Assembly (NCBI RefSeq): GCF_026342435.1
Contig: NZ_JAPEMT010000001.1
Location: 981,993 to 1,045,992, forward strand
Direction: 5' to 3'
Length of the DNA: 64,000 nucleotides
Source of the DNA: Streptomyces sp. NBC_00237
Lineage (GTDB): Bacteria > Actinomycetota > Actinomycetes > Streptomycetales > Streptomycetaceae
Shown here: piece after piece, positions 8,150 to 15,985 of the stretch
How positions within the stretch are numbered: the first letter of the stretch is position 1
Layout: each line of letters starts with the position of its first letter
Program-made: the position numbers and the translations under genes
Notes under the pieces: generated by a model
What the model was told of the DNA's origin: nothing
Seen by the model: the letters and a program-made list of their open reading frames with translations, nothing else
Databases searched by the model: none

Positions 8150-9874
8150 TCACGAAACGTGCTGGGACATGAAGCTGTCGGGCTTGTCCTTCCATATCAG
8201 GTACACGTCATCGACGAGGAGGAGATCGATGATCTCGTCGCGCAGCGGGTCCACCGCGTCCCGGTGCGACCCCACGATCGGCTCCTCGTGCTTGTTGAAC
8301 GAGGTGTTCACCAGCGCCGCCTGCCCGCTGCGTGCGTACCAGGACAGGAGCAGCGAGTGCAGGAAGGAGTCGTCCTGCTTCCGTACGATCTGCGGGCGCG
8401 CGGTGTTGTCGACGTGGACCACCGCCGGGCAGGTCTTGGCGAAGATCTCGGTGCACTCGTAGGTGATCGTCATGAACAGGGGTGCCGGGTGCTCCGGCTT
8501 CCAGCCCACGTACGCGTCGGCGGCCAGGTCCTCCGCCGTGATCGGGGCGAACGGCATGAACTCCGTACGCTTCAGCCGCTGGTTGAGCCAGTCGTTCATG
8601 CTCGGGTCGTCGGTGCTGTAGATGACGCTGCGGCGGCCCAGCGCGCGCGGGCCGAACTCCATGCGCCCCCGGTAGGTGCCGATCACCTGGTGGGCCTCCA
8701 GGGCGTCCAGCAGGATGTCCTGGATCCCGTTGTCGACGCGGAGGAAGCGGACCCCGGGGTAGTCCTTCAGGATCTCTTCCAACTGGGCGTCCGAGACGGT
8801 GGAGTCGGGGCCCAGGGCCATCGAGGGGAGCCGGACCCTGGCGCCGGTCTCGCGGTACTCGGTCACGACCGCGGCCTGGAGCGGCAGCCCGCCGTCGCCC
8901 ATCGGCGGCAGCACGTACACGTTCTCGACGCCCGCGACCTCGAAGATCCGCTGGTTGAGCTTGACGTTGGCGAACACGCCGCCGGACAGGCAGACGTTGC
9001 TGGTCGCGACCTTGCCGATGTGCCGGGCGACGACCTCGGTCAGCAGGTCCTCCACGTGCCGCTGGGCCGCCGCGGCCACGTCGGCGGGATCGTGCAGGGC
9101 GATCTCCGCCAGCAGCGTCTCGGAGTAGCCCTCGTAGGACGGCTGGTAGTAGTCGCCGCAGCGGGCCCGGATCGCCCCGTCCTCCAGGCCGATCATCAGC
9201 TGCATGAGCGGCAGCAGCTTCTCCGGGTCGCCCTTCGCGGCCAGCCCGGTGATCTTGCCTTCGTGGCGGTTCGGCTTGAAGCCGAGCAGCTTGGTGATAC
9301 GGCCGTAGAAGTAGCCCAGGCTGTCGATGGAGGTCTCGCGTTGGAGCACCTCCTCGCCGTCGGCCGTGCAGTACGTCACGGTGAGGGACTGGAAGTCGCC
9401 TCGGCCGTCGCAGGTGACGACGAGTGCGTCGTCGAAGGGCGAGGCGAGGAACGCGCCGACGCCGTGTGCCTCGTGGTGGTCCACGTAGACCGTCTTGGCG
9501 CGCAGGCCGTTCCGGTCGACGAACGCGTCGAACTCCGCGCGCTTGTCCTTGTCGTTGTGCAGCTCGTCGGCGATCCGCTTGCGCAGATGGGGCAGGCTGT
9601 CGGGGCGGAACCTGGCCTCTTCGGCGATGCGGTCCACGTACAGCAGCAGGTGCTTGTCCGCGTCGAAACCCGCGTGCCAGCCGTAGGTCACCCGGTCCAC
9701 CTCGTCCAGCGAGACGCCGCCTTCGCGCAGGACGAAGTCGATGGACGCCTGCGGCCAGACCTTGTGGTCCTTGATCCGGGTGAAGCGCTCTTCGCTGGCG
9801 GCGGCGACGATCTCCCCGTCGCGCACCAGGCACGCACCGGCCAGGTCATTGTTCGTAACCCCTAAGACAAGCAC
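8150..9874 (-). CDS. Carbamoyltransferase, NodU/CmcH family, with TTA at codon 4
   Basis: A 574-residue O-carbamoyltransferase that would transfer carbamoyl from carbamoyl phosphate to a hydroxyl group, as in NodU, CmcH, NovN and TobZ. The N-terminal Kae1-like ASKHA domain contains the metal-binding DHHEAH motif (about residue 120), and the C-terminal domain has the family signature EFGPRALGRRS. I chose the GTG at 9874 because GGGAG lies eight bases upstream; the frame is open to 10009 but nothing supports that extension. Codon 4 is TTA (9865-9863), predicting bldA dependence. It stands alone, without recognisable biosynthetic genes for a carbamoylated product nearby. Confidence 0.85.
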   Translation of the reverse strand: MLVLGVTNNDLAGACLVRDGEIVAAASEERFTRIKDHKVWPQASIDFVLREGGVSLDEVDRVTYGWHAGFDADKHLLLYVDRIAEEARFRPDSLPHLRKRIADELHNDKDKRAEFDAFVDRNGLRAKTVYVDHHEAHGVGAFLASPFDDALVVTCDGRGDFQSLTVTYCTADGEEVLQRETSIDSLGYFYGRITKLLGFKPNRHEGKITGLAAKGDPEKLLPLMQLMIGLEDGAIRARCGDYYQPSYEGYSETLLAEIALHDPADVAAAAQRHVEDLLTEVVARHIGKVATSNVCLSGGVFANVKLNQRIFEVAGVENVYVLPPMGDGGLPLQAAVVTEYRETGARVRLPSMALGPDSTVSDAQLEEILKDYPGVRFLRVDNGIQDILLDALEAHQVIGTYRGRMEFGPRALGRRSVIYSTDDPSMNDWLNQRLKRTEFMPFAPITAEDLAADAYVGWKPEHPAPLFMTITYECTEIFAKTCPAVVHVDNTARPQIVRKQDDSFLHSLLLSWYARSGQAALVNTSFNKHEEPIVGSHRDAVDPLRDEIIDLLLVDDVYLIWKDKPDSFMSQHVS

Positions 9875-9907
9875 GCGTGTGTCTCCCGTCTGGCACGGGC
9901 ACACGCA

Positions 9908-9925
9908 CTCCCCATGAGTGGGGAG
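9908..9925 (-). promoter_or_regulatory. Small hairpin in the carbamoyltransferase leader
   Basis: CTCCCCA (9908-9914) pairs with TGGGGAG (9919-9925) around a TGAG loop, 34-51 bases upstream of the GTG start. It could affect translation or be an operator; I could not identify a regulator. Confidence 0.35.
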
Positions 9926-10074
9926 GAAACGTGTACCTATGCCGAGTTTTCTGTGGTGCTGACGAGGATAGAGAAACGGGTGGGGCTCAACGAGAGCTAA
10001 ACGCGGCATGAATTCAGCCAGCCAACTGGCGTTCCAGAAGGGGGCGTTGGGTGCGGTTTCGTATGCTCACCGGC

Positions 10075-10482
10075 ATGTCGATCTCTCTGAACACCCTCGC
10101 CCGCAAGCTCTTCGACGGGCCCAATGTCGCCGTCCTCGCCACGGTCAGCGCCGACGGCAGCCCGCAGACCTCGCCCGTGTGGGTGGGGCGGGACGGTGAT
10201 GAGCTGCTCGTCTCCACCCAGGATGGCCGGTTGAAGGTGCGCAACATGCGGCGCGACCCGAGGGTGAGCCTGACCGTGTACGCGGCGTCCGATCCGGGTG
10301 CGTACGTGGAGGTGCGGGGCGTGGCGGAGATCGCCGAGGACGAGGGCCGCGCGCTGGCCGTCGCGCTGGCGGAGAAGTACGAGGGGGCCGGGGCGGGGGA
10401 GGAGTACCTGCGACTGCCGGAGACGGCAGTGCGGTTGGCGGTACGGATCGTGCCGACGAGGGTGGTGGGGTACGGGGGGTGA
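10075..10482 (+). CDS. PPOX-class F420/FMN-dependent oxidoreductase
   Basis: A 135-residue split beta-barrel protein of the pyridoxamine-phosphate-oxidase-like superfamily; actinobacterial members of this length usually bind F420. Recognisable parts are VAVLATVSADGSPQTSPVW (cofactor-binding strand pair), LLVSTQDGRLKVRNMRRDPRV and the C-terminal VRIVPTRVVGYGG. The start is set at ATG 10075 (MSISLN); an ATG at 10051 would add eight residues but has no better ribosome site. It is divergent from the carbamoyltransferase. The substrate is unknown. Confidence 0.82.
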   Translation: MSISLNTLARKLFDGPNVAVLATVSADGSPQTSPVWVGRDGDELLVSTQDGRLKVRNMRRDPRVSLTVYAASDPGAYVEVRGVAEIAEDEGRALAVALAEKYEGAGAGEEYLRLPETAVRLAVRIVPTRVVGYGG

Positions 10483-10532
10483 GGTGAGAGGTGGGGCGGC
10501 GTCCGCTGGTGCGAACTGCCGCCCCTGCGCGG

Positions 10533-10805
10533 CTACTTGAGCGCGTCGACGAAGGCCGTCCAGGCCGCCGCCGGGAAGAGGATGGCCGGGCCGGTGGGGT
10601 TCTTGCTGTCGCGGACGGGGAGGTGGGCGGCGCAGGCGGAGTCATTCACTTCGAGGCAGTCGCCGCTCTCGCCGCCGCTGTACGTGGACTTCCTCCAGGC
10701 GTCGTTGACTTCGAGGCAGTCGCCGTCGGAACCGGAGCTGTAAGAGGACTTGCGCCAGGCGGTCAGGATCGAGGCGTCACGGATGGTCTGCTTGGAGCGC
10801 TTCAT
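10533..10805 (-). CDS. DUF397 protein with internally duplicated motif
   Basis: A 90-residue DUF397 protein. The family motif WRKSSYSSGSDGDCLEV occurs at residues 17-33 and again, slightly changed, as WRKSTYSGGESGDCLEV at 37-53, so the N-terminal half is a tandem duplication; most family members have one copy. The C-terminus (VRDSKNPTGPAILFPAAAWTAF) is typical. The start overlaps the end of the XRE regulator by 29 bases. DUF397 proteins are commonly encoded with Scr1/WhiJ-type XRE regulators and are thought to work with them; the exact role here is inferred from that pairing. Confidence 0.88.
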   Translation of the reverse strand: MKRSKQTIRDASILTAWRKSSYSSGSDGDCLEVNDAWRKSTYSGGESGDCLEVNDSACAAHLPVRDSKNPTGPAILFPAAAWTAFVDALK

Positions 10806-11616
10806 GTTCGTAATCCTCCGCGACGGACCTCAGCAGGGCCAGCGACTCCCGGTGCGACAGGGCGTCGCCCAGGGCATGATCGTAGGCCAACTGGCATTCG
10901 CCGACGGTGGACGGAACTTCCCACACCCGGCCGGACTTCAGGCCCTCGGTGTAGGCGATGGGCGGAAGGTCTTCGAACCACATGAGTTTGACGAGCCCTT
11001 CCATCAAGGAGTGGAACCCCACCGAGAACGGCAGCACGTGCACGCGGATGCGGCGGCTGTCGGCGAGGGCCACGATGTGACGGAGTTGGCGACACATCAC
11101 CCCGGGTCCGCCGATCGGGCGGCGAATTACGGACTCGTCCAGCATCGCCCAGAACAGAGGTGAGTTGAAGTTGTCCAGGATGCGGGCCCGGCTGAGCCGT
11201 GTGGCAAGGAGCCTGTCACGTTCCTCGTCGGTCTTGGGGGCCGAGCCCGAGTTGAGCACCTCGCGCGCGTACTCCTCCGTCTGGAGCAGGCCGGGCACCA
11301 GCTTCGGCGCGTACTCGCGGATGATCGTCGCCTGCCCCTCGAACTCCAGTGCCTCCTTGAAGTGCTCCGCCACGGTCCTGCCGTCCAGCGTCGGCAGGAA
11401 CTCCTCGAAGAAGTGCCCACCCCCCAGCGCCTGATCCAGCCTCCGCGCATCCTCCAGGCAGGGCCTGCGTCGGCCCGCCTCCATGTGCGCGATGTGCGTG
11501 CGCGAGATGATCGTGACTTCGCTCAACTCCTCCTGGGTGAGACCCAGTTCCTCGCGACGCCGCTTCAGCTCCTCGCCGTACTTCTTCCGGGAGATCGGGT
11601 TGTCCTCGATGGCCAC
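10777..11616 (-). CDS. XRE-family regulator (Scr1/WhiJ type) paired with DUF397
   Basis: A 279-residue DNA-binding protein. An N-terminal helix-turn-helix (residues about 13-60, YGEELKRRREELGLTQEELS) is followed by the DUF5753-type effector domain characteristic of this Streptomyces family (VPGLLQTEEYAR, then VLPFSVGFH). I chose the GTG at 11616 because GGGAG lies nine bases upstream; the open frame to 11706 crosses a palindrome that is probably the promoter/operator. It overlaps the DUF397 gene and forms the usual two-gene unit. Relatives are tied to developmental or antibiotic control. Confidence 0.87.
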   Translation of the reverse strand: MAIEDNPISRKKYGEELKRRREELGLTQEELSEVTIISRTHIAHMEAGRRRPCLEDARRLDQALGGGHFFEEFLPTLDGRTVAEHFKEALEFEGQATIIREYAPKLVPGLLQTEEYAREVLNSGSAPKTDEERDRLLATRLSRARILDNFNSPLFWAMLDESVIRRPIGGPGVMCRQLRHIVALADSRRIRVHVLPFSVGFHSLMEGLVKLMWFEDLPPIAYTEGLKSGRVWEVPSTVGECQLAYDHALGDALSHRESLALLRSVAEDYEHEALQADHP

Positions 11617-11659
11617 GTAGATCAACTCCCTTACGTTCCGCGTTGTCACACGCAAACCC

Positions 11660-11672
11660 CTACCGAGGGTAG
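11660..11672. promoter_or_regulatory. Palindrome in divergent promoter region of the XRE gene
   Basis: CTACC (11660-11664), GAG, GGTAG (11668-11672). It lies 44 bases upstream of the XRE start and 55 upstream of the divergent small gene, so it is a candidate autoregulatory operator. The binding protein is inferred from position only. Confidence 0.4.
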
Positions 11673-11726
11673 CGACCCCGACTCCACTCTGTGAGCTGTT
11701 CGGCACACACAGTGGAAGGAAGCGGA

Positions 11727-11951
11727 ATGGAAGTCCCGTACGGAGAGGGCGAGTTCGTGGCCCACACCGAGAGCGACGTGTACGGACCCGGCAAGGTCAT
11801 CGGCATAGAGGGCACCTGGCGACGCGTCCGCTTCACCCGCTTCGTGGCGAGCGTGGACGCCCGCAATTTGCGTACCGCAACGGACGACGAGCGGGCGGAG
11901 ATCGTGGAGTGGCTGAACGCCAAGCGCCGCCAGTACGGGGGCACGTGGTGA
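11727..11951 (+). CDS. Small hypothetical protein
   Basis: A 74-residue soluble protein starting MEVPYGEGEFVAH with a strong GGAAGGAAGCGGA ribosome site. The sequence alternates short beta-like segments (VYGPGKVIGIEGTWRRVRFTRF) and ends in a charged helix (DDERAEIVEWLNAKRRQY). No signal peptide, membrane segment or cysteine is present. It is divergent from the XRE gene and overlaps the next tiny gene by GTGA, so the pair is translated together. Function is not recognised. Confidence 0.65.
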   Translation: MEVPYGEGEFVAHTESDVYGPGKVIGIEGTWRRVRFTRFVASVDARNLRTATDDERAEIVEWLNAKRRQYGGTW

Positions 11952-12136
11952 CGGGCGACGAGGGCCCGCTCCCCTCGGGTACGTACCTGACCCTCCGCGT
12001 CTCGCGCGACGGCGGCCGGACCTGGGGTGAGCGGACGGTCTACGCCCCGGACCGGAAGTCGGCCCCGCTGGAGGCAGGCAGCAGATACCCGCTGTGCGAG
12101 TGCCCCCGGTGCGGCGGGGAGCGGCCCAGAGGGTGA
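11948..12136 (+). CDS. Tiny hypothetical protein with Cys motif
   Basis: A 62-residue protein starting with a GTG that overlaps the preceding stop (GTGA). It reads LPSGTYLTLRVSRDGGRTW, a beta-rich segment, and ends LCECPRCGGERPRG, a CxCxxC cluster that could bind a metal. I do not recognise a family. Its tight coupling to the gene upstream suggests that they act together. Confidence 0.55.
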   Translation: MTGDEGPLPSGTYLTLRVSRDGGRTWGERTVYAPDRKSAPLEAGSRYPLCECPRCGGERPRG

Positions 12137-12251
12137 TGAACGACGGCGGTCGGCGGCGTTCAGCCCCCGTTGAACGGGCGTACCTACGTTGAGCCCCCGG
12201 CGAGACCGCGCCCCGGATTTCGCCGGGCCCAACGACAGATGAGGAAGAAGC

Positions 12252-12824
12252 ATGAAGCACAGACGTCGGAACCTGGCCGTGACGGCGGTCGCGGCAGCCG
12301 CAGCCCTCCTCGGGCTGGGGGCGGCTCCCGCCGCCGCGTACGACCCCACCCGAACGATCACGATCGGCGACCTGTGTCTGGACGCGGTCAACAGCGGTAC
12401 TGCCAACGGCACTCCCGTGCAGCTGTTCACCTGCAACGACACGGACGCCCAGCACTGGTCGGCTCGGATCACCGACGGTCTCAATGGGCGCCGGTACCTG
12501 GTCAACGTGGCCTCCGGGAAGTGTCTCGACGTCCCGTACGGCGACGCGCGCGCCGGAGTGAAGCCGCAGCTGTGGGACTGCAACCGCACCGGCTCCCAGG
12601 AGTTCGCCACGCCTGGGGGACCCGGTCAGGGAGGCGGGTACGGGCCCATCGTCCACAACCCCTCGGGCCTCGTCCTGGACGTGCCCGACAGCAGGTTCGA
12701 GTCGGGTGCCAGGCCGCAGTTGTGGGTGCGGAACGGCACGAACGCCCAGAGCTGGACCTACTATCCGCTGGACGCGACCCCGGGCGACGGCGACGGCTCC
12801 AAGCCGTGCAAGCGGTGGTGTTAG
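12252..12824 (+). CDS. Secreted ricin-type beta-trefoil (RICIN) protein
   Basis: A 190-residue exported protein. A signal peptide (MKHRRRNLAVTAVAAAA, ending near APAAAY) precedes a ricin B-like lectin domain of about 150 residues: CLDAVNSGTANGTPVQLFTC, KCLDVPYGDARAGVKPQLWDC and LVLDVPDSRFESGARPQLW are three trefoil subdomains, of which the last lacks its Cys pair and the QXW repeats are partly degenerate (QHW, QEF, QSW). No catalytic domain is attached, so it is probably a free carbohydrate-binding lectin. The C-terminal CKRWC may be disulfide bonded. The ATG is preceded by GAGGAAGAAG. Confidence 0.82.
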   Translation: MKHRRRNLAVTAVAAAAALLGLGAAPAAAYDPTRTITIGDLCLDAVNSGTANGTPVQLFTCNDTDAQHWSARITDGLNGRRYLVNVASGKCLDVPYGDARAGVKPQLWDCNRTGSQEFATPGGPGQGGGYGPIVHNPSGLVLDVPDSRFESGARPQLWVRNGTNAQSWTYYPLDATPGDGDGSKPCKRWC

Positions 12825-12874
12825 GAGTCTGACTCCTTCATCCGCCGGGGCGTGCCACCCCCGGGGGTGGCACG
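12823..12874 (+). terminator. Two hairpins behind the RICIN gene
   Basis: AGGAGTC (12823-12829) pairs with GACTCCT (12831-12837) and includes part of the stop codon. A perfect 24-bp palindrome follows, CGTGCCACCCCC (12851-12862) with GGGGGTGGCACG (12863-12874). The second is the likely terminator. Confidence 0.7.
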
Positions 12875-12933
12875 GTGTGCTGGCTGAAGTAGCTTGGGCG
12901 GCAGTCGAGTTGGGCGCAGACCGGAGGGTCGAC

Positions 12934-13602
12934 ATGCCGCTTCCGCCAGGACAACGTGCCGTCGCGGGATTCCCGCGTTTCGGGAAGGACTTGAAGAACC
13001 CGCCGCCGCCCGTGCCCGCCGATCCGGTGATCGAGTTGGGTGGGGTCTCGGAGGCGGGTTCGGTGGCGGTGACGGAGTTGGCGAAGCTGCCGAGGCGCGA
13101 GGTGCGGGCCGACTTCCACTGTGTGGCCGGGTGGTCGGCGACCGGGCTGGTGTGGGAGGGGGTTTCCTTCGCGGACTTCTACCGGACCTTCGTGGAAACG
13201 GAGTTGAGGCCGGATGCGGTGGTGACCCACCTGGTGTTCGTGGGCTCCGACGGGGTGCGGGCGCTCGTGGAGATGGAGGACGCGCTCGGCGAGGACGTGC
13301 TGATCGCGGAGCGCCTGAACGGAGAGCCGCTCACTGGTGACCACGGCGCTCCGGTGCGGCTGGTCAGCCCCTGGCAGTACGGATACGTGAACATCAAGCA
13401 CCTCTGCCGGATCGAGTTCTACCTCGGTCGGCCCGCGCTCGTCGACCGGTGGTCGCCCCTCGCGGCGCACTCCCGGGCGCGGGTCTGGAAGGAGGAGCGC
13501 CACCGTCGGCTGCCCGGTCGGGTGGTGCGCCCGTTGTACCGGTCGCTGGTCGGGGTGATCCGGGCGGCGAGCGGCGAGGGGAAGAACGCGCCGGGGTGGT
13601 GA
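12934..13602 (+). CDS. Molybdopterin-dependent oxidoreductase (sulfite-oxidase-type Moco domain)
   Basis: A 222-residue protein with the Moco-binding fold of the sulfite oxidase/YedY superfamily: DFHCVAGWS (residues about 66-74) carries the conserved Cys that would bind molybdenum, followed by GLVWEGVSF and the HLVFVGSDGV segment typical of the family. It is about the length of stand-alone Moco domains; no heme or Mo-dimerisation domain and no Tat signal are visible, so it is predicted to be cytoplasmic. The ATG at 12934 has CGGAGGGT upstream. Electron partner and substrate are unknown. Confidence 0.78.
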   Translation: MPLPPGQRAVAGFPRFGKDLKNPPPPVPADPVIELGGVSEAGSVAVTELAKLPRREVRADFHCVAGWSATGLVWEGVSFADFYRTFVETELRPDAVVTHLVFVGSDGVRALVEMEDALGEDVLIAERLNGEPLTGDHGAPVRLVSPWQYGYVNIKHLCRIEFYLGRPALVDRWSPLAAHSRARVWKEERHRRLPGRVVRPLYRSLVGVIRAASGEGKNAPGW

Positions 13603-13674
13603 TGTGCGGGGCGGGAACGCGGCGGCTGCGGGCGTCGGCGGACGCCCGCAACCGTGGGGCGGGTGCCGACTCGC

Positions 13675-14334
13675 TTAGTAGGAGAGGCAGTTCGCGTACG
13701 GAGTGATCGGGAAGGTCGCTCCGTCGGCGTTGATCTGCTGGTAGGAGACCTTCCAGGCGTTGGCGGCGTGGTCGGCCTTGCTCTCCCAGAACCAGTAGTT
13801 GAAGACCTTCGACTGGTCGGGGCGGACGCCGTGCTCGAATCCGCCGCCCACGACGACCGTGCCCGCCGGGCACGTGGCGGTCAGCGTGATCTTGCCGTCC
13901 TTGTCCGAGGGGAGGTTGCCTACGGTGCCCGCCACCTGGGTGACCTTCGGGGGGTTCGTGGGCCCCGGCTCGCCCTTCGCCCCGGCAGGGCCTGCGGGAC
14001 CGACAGCCCCTGCGGGACCGACAGCTCCGGCGGGGCCTGCCGGACCGGCCGGGCCGTCAGCGCCTGCGGGACCGGCCGGGCCCGTGTCCCCCTTGGGGCC
14101 CTTGGGGCCCTTGAGCTTGTCTTTGTACTTGTCGAAGACCTTCTTCACGCACTTCTCGCACCACTTGTCCTTGTCCTCGCCGCCACCGCGCACGGTGGGG
14201 ACCGAAGCGGCGGAGGGCAGGGCGGAGAGGGCAGCGGGCGCCTGGGGGGTCGGCTGGGTGGAGGCCGAGGCCGTGGGGGCGAGGCCGCTCAGGGCGGCGG
14301 CGGAGAGGGCGGCGAGCGCCAGCAGCTTCTGCAT
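13675..14334 (-). CDS. Secreted collagen-like (Gly-X-Y) protein
   Basis: A 219-residue exported protein. A signal peptide ([17 protein letters not shown] ... ASA) is followed by a Pro/Ala linker, a CEKC motif with a charged helix ([12 protein letters not shown]), and about 16 collagen triplets beginning [16 protein letters not shown] (residues about 76-124). The C-terminal roughly 90 residues form a beta-rich domain ([15 protein letters not shown] ... YANCLSY) seen in other actinobacterial surface proteins. It probably trimerises through the triplets. The ATG at 14334 lacks a strong ribosome site; the open frame further upstream runs through tandem repeats. Confidence 0.75.
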   Translation of the reverse strand: MQKLLALAALSAAALSGLAPTASASTQPTPQAPAALSALPSAASVPTVRGGGEDKDKWCEKCVKKVFDKYKDKLKGPKGPKGDTGPAGPAGADGPAGPAGPAGAVGPAGAVGPAGPAGAKGEPGPTNPPKVTQVAGTVGNLPSDKDGKITLTATCPAGTVVVGGGFEHGVRPDQSKVFNYWFWESKADHAANAWKVSYQQINADGATFPITPYANCLSY

Positions 14335-14419
14335 GATCAGATGCTTGACCGGGACGCGGTGAACCTCCAGGCGTATGCGCCCAAAAGTGCCGAAGCACCC
14401 CCTTCTGGCCCAGTTCCCA

Positions 14420-14461
14420 GCTCGCAGCGCCCGGCTCGCAGCGCCCGGCTCGCAACGCCCA
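14420..14461. repeat. 14-bp tandem repeat x3 upstream of the collagen-like gene
   Basis: Units GCTCGCAGCGCCCG at 14420, 14434 and 14448 (the last with two changes), followed at about 14483-14506 by a short ACTCGGC array. They fill the gap between the DMT transporter stop and the collagen-like gene, where the latter's promoter should be. Confidence 0.7.
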
Positions 14462-14510
14462 GCTCCCAGCTTCGGGCGCCCCGTACTCGGCACTCGGCAC
14501 TCGGCGCACG

Positions 14511-15362
14511 TCAGCTCGCCTGGAGCATGAGCCCGATCCCCACCACCATCAGCCCGGCCGCCGCGATGCGCGGACCCCCGAAGCGCTCCTTCAGGAAGAT
14601 CGCGCCGATCGCCGCGCCCACGATGATGCTCGACTCGCGCAGAGCCGCGATCGGGGCGAGCGGGGCGCGGGTCTGGGCCCACAGCACCAGGCCGTACGCG
14701 GTGACCGAGAGGGCCGCGCCGACGAGGCCGCGTACCGCGAACGGCTTGATCTGGGCGGCGAGTCGGGACCGCCGCCGGTAGAGGGCGCAGACCGGGATCG
14801 AGATGCCCTCCAGGACCATCAGCCACGCGATGTAGCCGAGCGCGGTGCCCGAGGCGCGGACGCCCAGGCCGTCGACGGTCGTGTACAGGGCGATGGCCAG
14901 GCCCGTCGCCAACGCGGCCCCGATGGCGGCCCACTGGGGCTTCTTGCCGGAGCCCCGGATGCCCCACAGGGCGACCCCGACCAGGCCCGTGCAGGCGACG
15001 GCCACGCCCGCGAGCTGCCAGCCGGACGGGATCTCGTCGGCGAACACCGCGGCGAGGGCCGTCACCGCGAGGGGGGCCGTGCCGCGTGCGATCGGGTACA
15101 TCTGGCCGAAGTCGCCCAGCGTGAACGAGCGCATGAGCAGGAGCATGTACGCGACATGCAGGGCGGCCGACAGGACGAGGTACGGCCAGGCTCCGGCGGC
15201 GGGCAGGGGGACGAACGCCGCCATGGCGAGGCCGATGAGGAGGCCGCCGCCGGAGATGAGGGTGAAGGAGAGCAGCTGGTCCTTGATGTTGTGCGCGATG
15301 GCGTTCCAGCTCGCGTGCGTGATCGCCGCGACCAGGACGGCGGCTATGACGAGCGGGGTCAC
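14511..15362 (-). CDS. EamA/DMT-family transporter
   Basis: A 283-residue inner membrane protein with ten hydrophobic segments arranged as two EamA repeats of five helices (residues 1-135 and 150-283). The second repeat contains LRESSIIVGAAIGAIFLKERFG, the typical end of an EamA domain. Such proteins export amino acids or other small metabolites. The GTG at 15362 overlaps the stop of the YbaK gene as GTGA, so the two form a coupled operon. The substrate is unknown. Confidence 0.85.
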   Translation of the reverse strand: MTPLVIAAVLVAAITHASWNAIAHNIKDQLLSFTLISGGGLLIGLAMAAFVPLPAAGAWPYLVLSAALHVAYMLLLMRSFTLGDFGQMYPIARGTAPLAVTALAAVFADEIPSGWQLAGVAVACTGLVGVALWGIRGSGKKPQWAAIGAALATGLAIALYTTVDGLGVRASGTALGYIAWLMVLEGISIPVCALYRRRSRLAAQIKPFAVRGLVGAALSVTAYGLVLWAQTRAPLAPIAALRESSIIVGAAIGAIFLKERFGGPRIAAAGLMVVGIGLMLQAS

Positions 15363-15862
15363 GCAGCGGTTCCTTCCCGTACGTCGGCGAGCTGCGCGCC
15401 CGCGTGGGCGATCAGGTCCGCAGGGGCGAGCGGGAAGACCGAGTGCGGGGTGCCCGCGGCGGCCCAGACGACCGGGTGGGTGAGCAGGCCCCGGTCCGCG
15501 AGGACGGTGGTGCGGGTGCGGTGCCCGAAGGGGGGCACGCCACCGATCGCGTAACCGGTGGTGGCGCGGACCAGGTCGGCGTCGGCGCGCTTGACCTTCC
15601 GCGCGCCCAGTTCGGCCCGTACGAGATCGAGGTCCACGCGGGAGGAGCCGTCCATCAGGACGAGGACCGGGACGCCGTCCGCCTCGAAGATCAGGGACTT
15701 GACGATCTCGCTGGTGTCGCAGCCGATCGCCGCTGCGGCCTCGGCGGCGGTGCGGGTCGCGTCCGGGAAGTGACGTACTTCCGAAGTGAGAGCCGAGAGG
15801 CCGATTTCGGCGAGGGCGGAGGCGAACAGCGGGTGAACGGGAGGGGGTTCCGGAGTGCTCAT
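15359..15862 (-). CDS. YbaK/EbsC-family aminoacyl-tRNA deacylase
   Basis: A 167-residue protein of the YbaK/ProX editing family, which hydrolyses mischarged tRNA such as Cys-tRNA(Pro). Family features are IGCDTSEIVKSLIFEADG with the conserved Lys, the nucleotide-binding-like VLVLMDGSSRVD, and GYAIGGVPPFGH near the C-terminus. The ATG at 15862 (MSTPEP) is preferred; another at 15871 would add three residues. The gene is coupled to the downstream exporter by GTGA. Confidence 0.87.
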   Translation of the reverse strand: MSTPEPPPVHPLFASALAEIGLSALTSEVRHFPDATRTAAEAAAAIGCDTSEIVKSLIFEADGVPVLVLMDGSSRVDLDLVRAELGARKVKRADADLVRATTGYAIGGVPPFGHRTRTTVLADRGLLTHPVVWAAAGTPHSVFPLAPADLIAHAGAQLADVREGTAA

Positions 15863-15910
15863 GGCCCGCACGCTACTGCTCTGCGTGCGGGCTGTGCGAA
15901 CGGGTTCCGA

Positions 15911-15964
15911 GGGATGACCCGGGGGATGACTGGAGCGTTACTAGGGGATGATTTTGGGGGTGAT
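15911..15964. repeat. GGGATGA(C/T) direct repeats upstream of ybaK
   Basis: GGGATGAC at 15911 and 15923, GGGATGAT at 15945, and a degenerate GGGTGAT at 15958. They occupy most of the gap between the PBP stop and the ybaK start and could be a regulator's direct-repeat site. Confidence 0.4.
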
Positions 15965-15985
15965 TACTCGGTAAGGGGTGGTGGA

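Noticed and set aside
8150..9874. Part of a secondary-metabolite gene cluster
   Set aside because: No PKS, NRPS, glycosyltransferase or other biosynthetic genes are adjacent; only the family and the TTA codon point that way.
15911..15964. Plasmid-like iterons or an origin
   Set aside because: Only three or four short repeats, no AT-rich region and no replication gene.
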